This document shows, in pieces, positions 21,230 to 21,930 of a DNA stretch of 21,930 nt. The notes beneath the pieces were generated by a model. That model had not been told where the DNA came from. It worked only from the letters and a program-made list of their open reading frames with translations, and searched no databases. Position numbers and translations under genes: made by a program. This stretch comes from Clostridia bacterium (GTDB taxonomy: Bacteria; Bacillota_A; Clostridia; Christensenellales; Aristaeellaceae). Location: the NCBI GenBank assembly GCA_017481065.1, contig JAFUPT010000063.1:1-21930 (forward strand). Direction: 5' to 3'. Numbering within the stretch: the first letter of the stretch is position 1; each line of letters starts with the position of its first letter.

Positions 21230-21930
21230 ATGGCTGTTAAAGTTGCTATTAATGGTTTCGGCCGTATCGGTCGTCTTGCTTTCCGTCAGATGTTCGGCGC
21301 TGAAGGCTACGAAGTAGTTGCCATCAACGACCTGACTTCCCCCAAGATGCTGGCTCACCTGCTCAAGTACGACTCCACCCAGGGCAATTACGCTGCTCAG
21401 GGCCACGTTGTTGAAGCTGGCGAAGACTACATCGTAGTCGACGGCAAGAAGATCACCATCTACGCCAAGGCCAACGCAGCTGAGCTGCCCTGGGGCGAGC
21501 TGGGTGTTGACGTAGTTCTCGAGTGCACTGGCTTCTACACCAGCAAGGCCAAGGCTCAGGCTCACGTAGACGCAGGCGCCCGCAAGGTCGTTATCTCCGC
21601 TCCCGCCGGCAACGATCTGCCTACCATCGTTTACAATGTAAACCACACCACCCTCAAGGCTGATGACACCATCATCTCCGCAGCTTCCTGCACCACCAAC
21701 TGCCTGGCTCCCATGGCTAAGGCTCTGAACGACTTGGCTCCCATCGAGTCCGGTATCATGTGCACCATCCACGCTTACACCGGCGACCAGATGATCCTGG
21801 ACGGCCCGCAGCGCAAGGGTGACCTCCGTCGCTCCCGCGCAGGCGCGATCAACATCGTTCCCAACAGCACCGGCGCAGCCAAGGCTATCGGCCTGGTTAT
21901 CCCCGAGCTGAACGGCAAGCTGATCGGCGC
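21230..21930 (+). CDS. gapA: Glyceraldehyde-3-phosphate dehydrogenase, N-terminal part (runs off right edge)
   Basis: Glycolytic enzyme that oxidises glyceraldehyde 3-phosphate to 1,3-bisphosphoglycerate with NAD. The visible 233 residues include the NAD-binding INGFGRIGR (7-15), D34 in AINDL (marks NAD over NADP preference), and the active-site C154 in [11 protein letters not shown], with the catalytic His in [17 protein letters not shown] stands 8 nt before the ATG. Codon choice (GCT, GTT, GGT, GTA frequent) differs from the G/C-ending codons of most neighbours, as expected for a very highly expressed gene; fhs at the other end shares this partly. About 100 residues are missing at the window edge. 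Confidence 0.98.
   Translation, partial: MAVKVAINGFGRIGRLAFRQMFGAEGYEVVAINDLTSPKMLAHLLKYDSTQGNYAAQGHVVEAGEDYIVVDGKKITIYAKANAAELPWGELGVDVVLECTGFYTSKAKAQAHVDAGARKVVISAPAGNDLPTIVYNVNHTTLKADDTIISAASCTTNCLAPMAKALNDLAPIESGIMCTIHAYTGDQMILDGPQRKGDLRRSRAGAINIVPNSTGAAKAIGLVIPELNGKLIG

Noticed and set aside
1..21930. CRISPR array, prophage, transposase or integrase
   Set aside because: No regularly spaced repeats and no recognisable mobile-element protein in any frame.

Overview
The window reads as chromosomal DNA of a GC-rich, Gram-positive-type anaerobe, most likely a gut member of the class Clostridia (Bacillota). The pointers are strong AGGAGG ribosome sites, intrinsic hairpin terminators, tRNAs with encoded CCA, a Spo0A-family protein, YtvI/AI-2E-type membrane proteins, a formate-tetrahydrofolate ligase and a DUF3798-linked ABC transporter. 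A placement near Christensenellales is only a guess. I see no phage, IS element, CRISPR array or rRNA.

Left part (1-7485), mostly minus strand: the N-terminus of fhs (running off the left edge) is divergent from a trigger-factor-like chaperone that lacks the ribosome-binding domain. A peptide/amino-acid cluster follows, read right to left: M29 aminopeptidase, aldo/keto reductase with two Fe-S motifs, DUF523/TudS-type protein and threonine aldolase, the last three nearly touching or overlapping. Then come tRNA-Leu(UAA), a small two-helix membrane protein and a YtvI/AI-2E-type membrane protein.

Middle (7486-14527): tRNA-Ala(GGC) sits beside a decayed copy of its own 3' end carrying a long hairpin. 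Next is a four-gene minus-strand ABC transporter operon: DUF3798 binding protein, double ATPase, a permease with a ~230-residue extracytoplasmic insert, and a second permease. It has a consensus promoter and a ~225-nt leader packed with hairpins. This uptake system of unknown substrate is the best candidate for something undescribed: its binding protein has a signal peptide but no lipobox, while its permease carries an unusual outside domain.

Right part (14492-21930), plus strand: an M19 dipeptidase; a Tet(M)-like translation GTPase behind a hairpin and a 14-codon Pro-Pro-Pro leader ORF, followed by a second AI-2E-type gene; a Spo0A-like regulator with a degenerate receiver domain, coupled to phosphopentomutase (deoB); then a block of short palindromic repeats and two terminators; and finally gapA, cut by the right edge.

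Metabolically the window combines one-carbon metabolism (fhs, threonine aldolase giving glycine), peptide breakdown (M29, M19), pentose phosphate salvage (deoB), glycolysis (gapA) and import by the ABC system. No single pathway ties the parts together.
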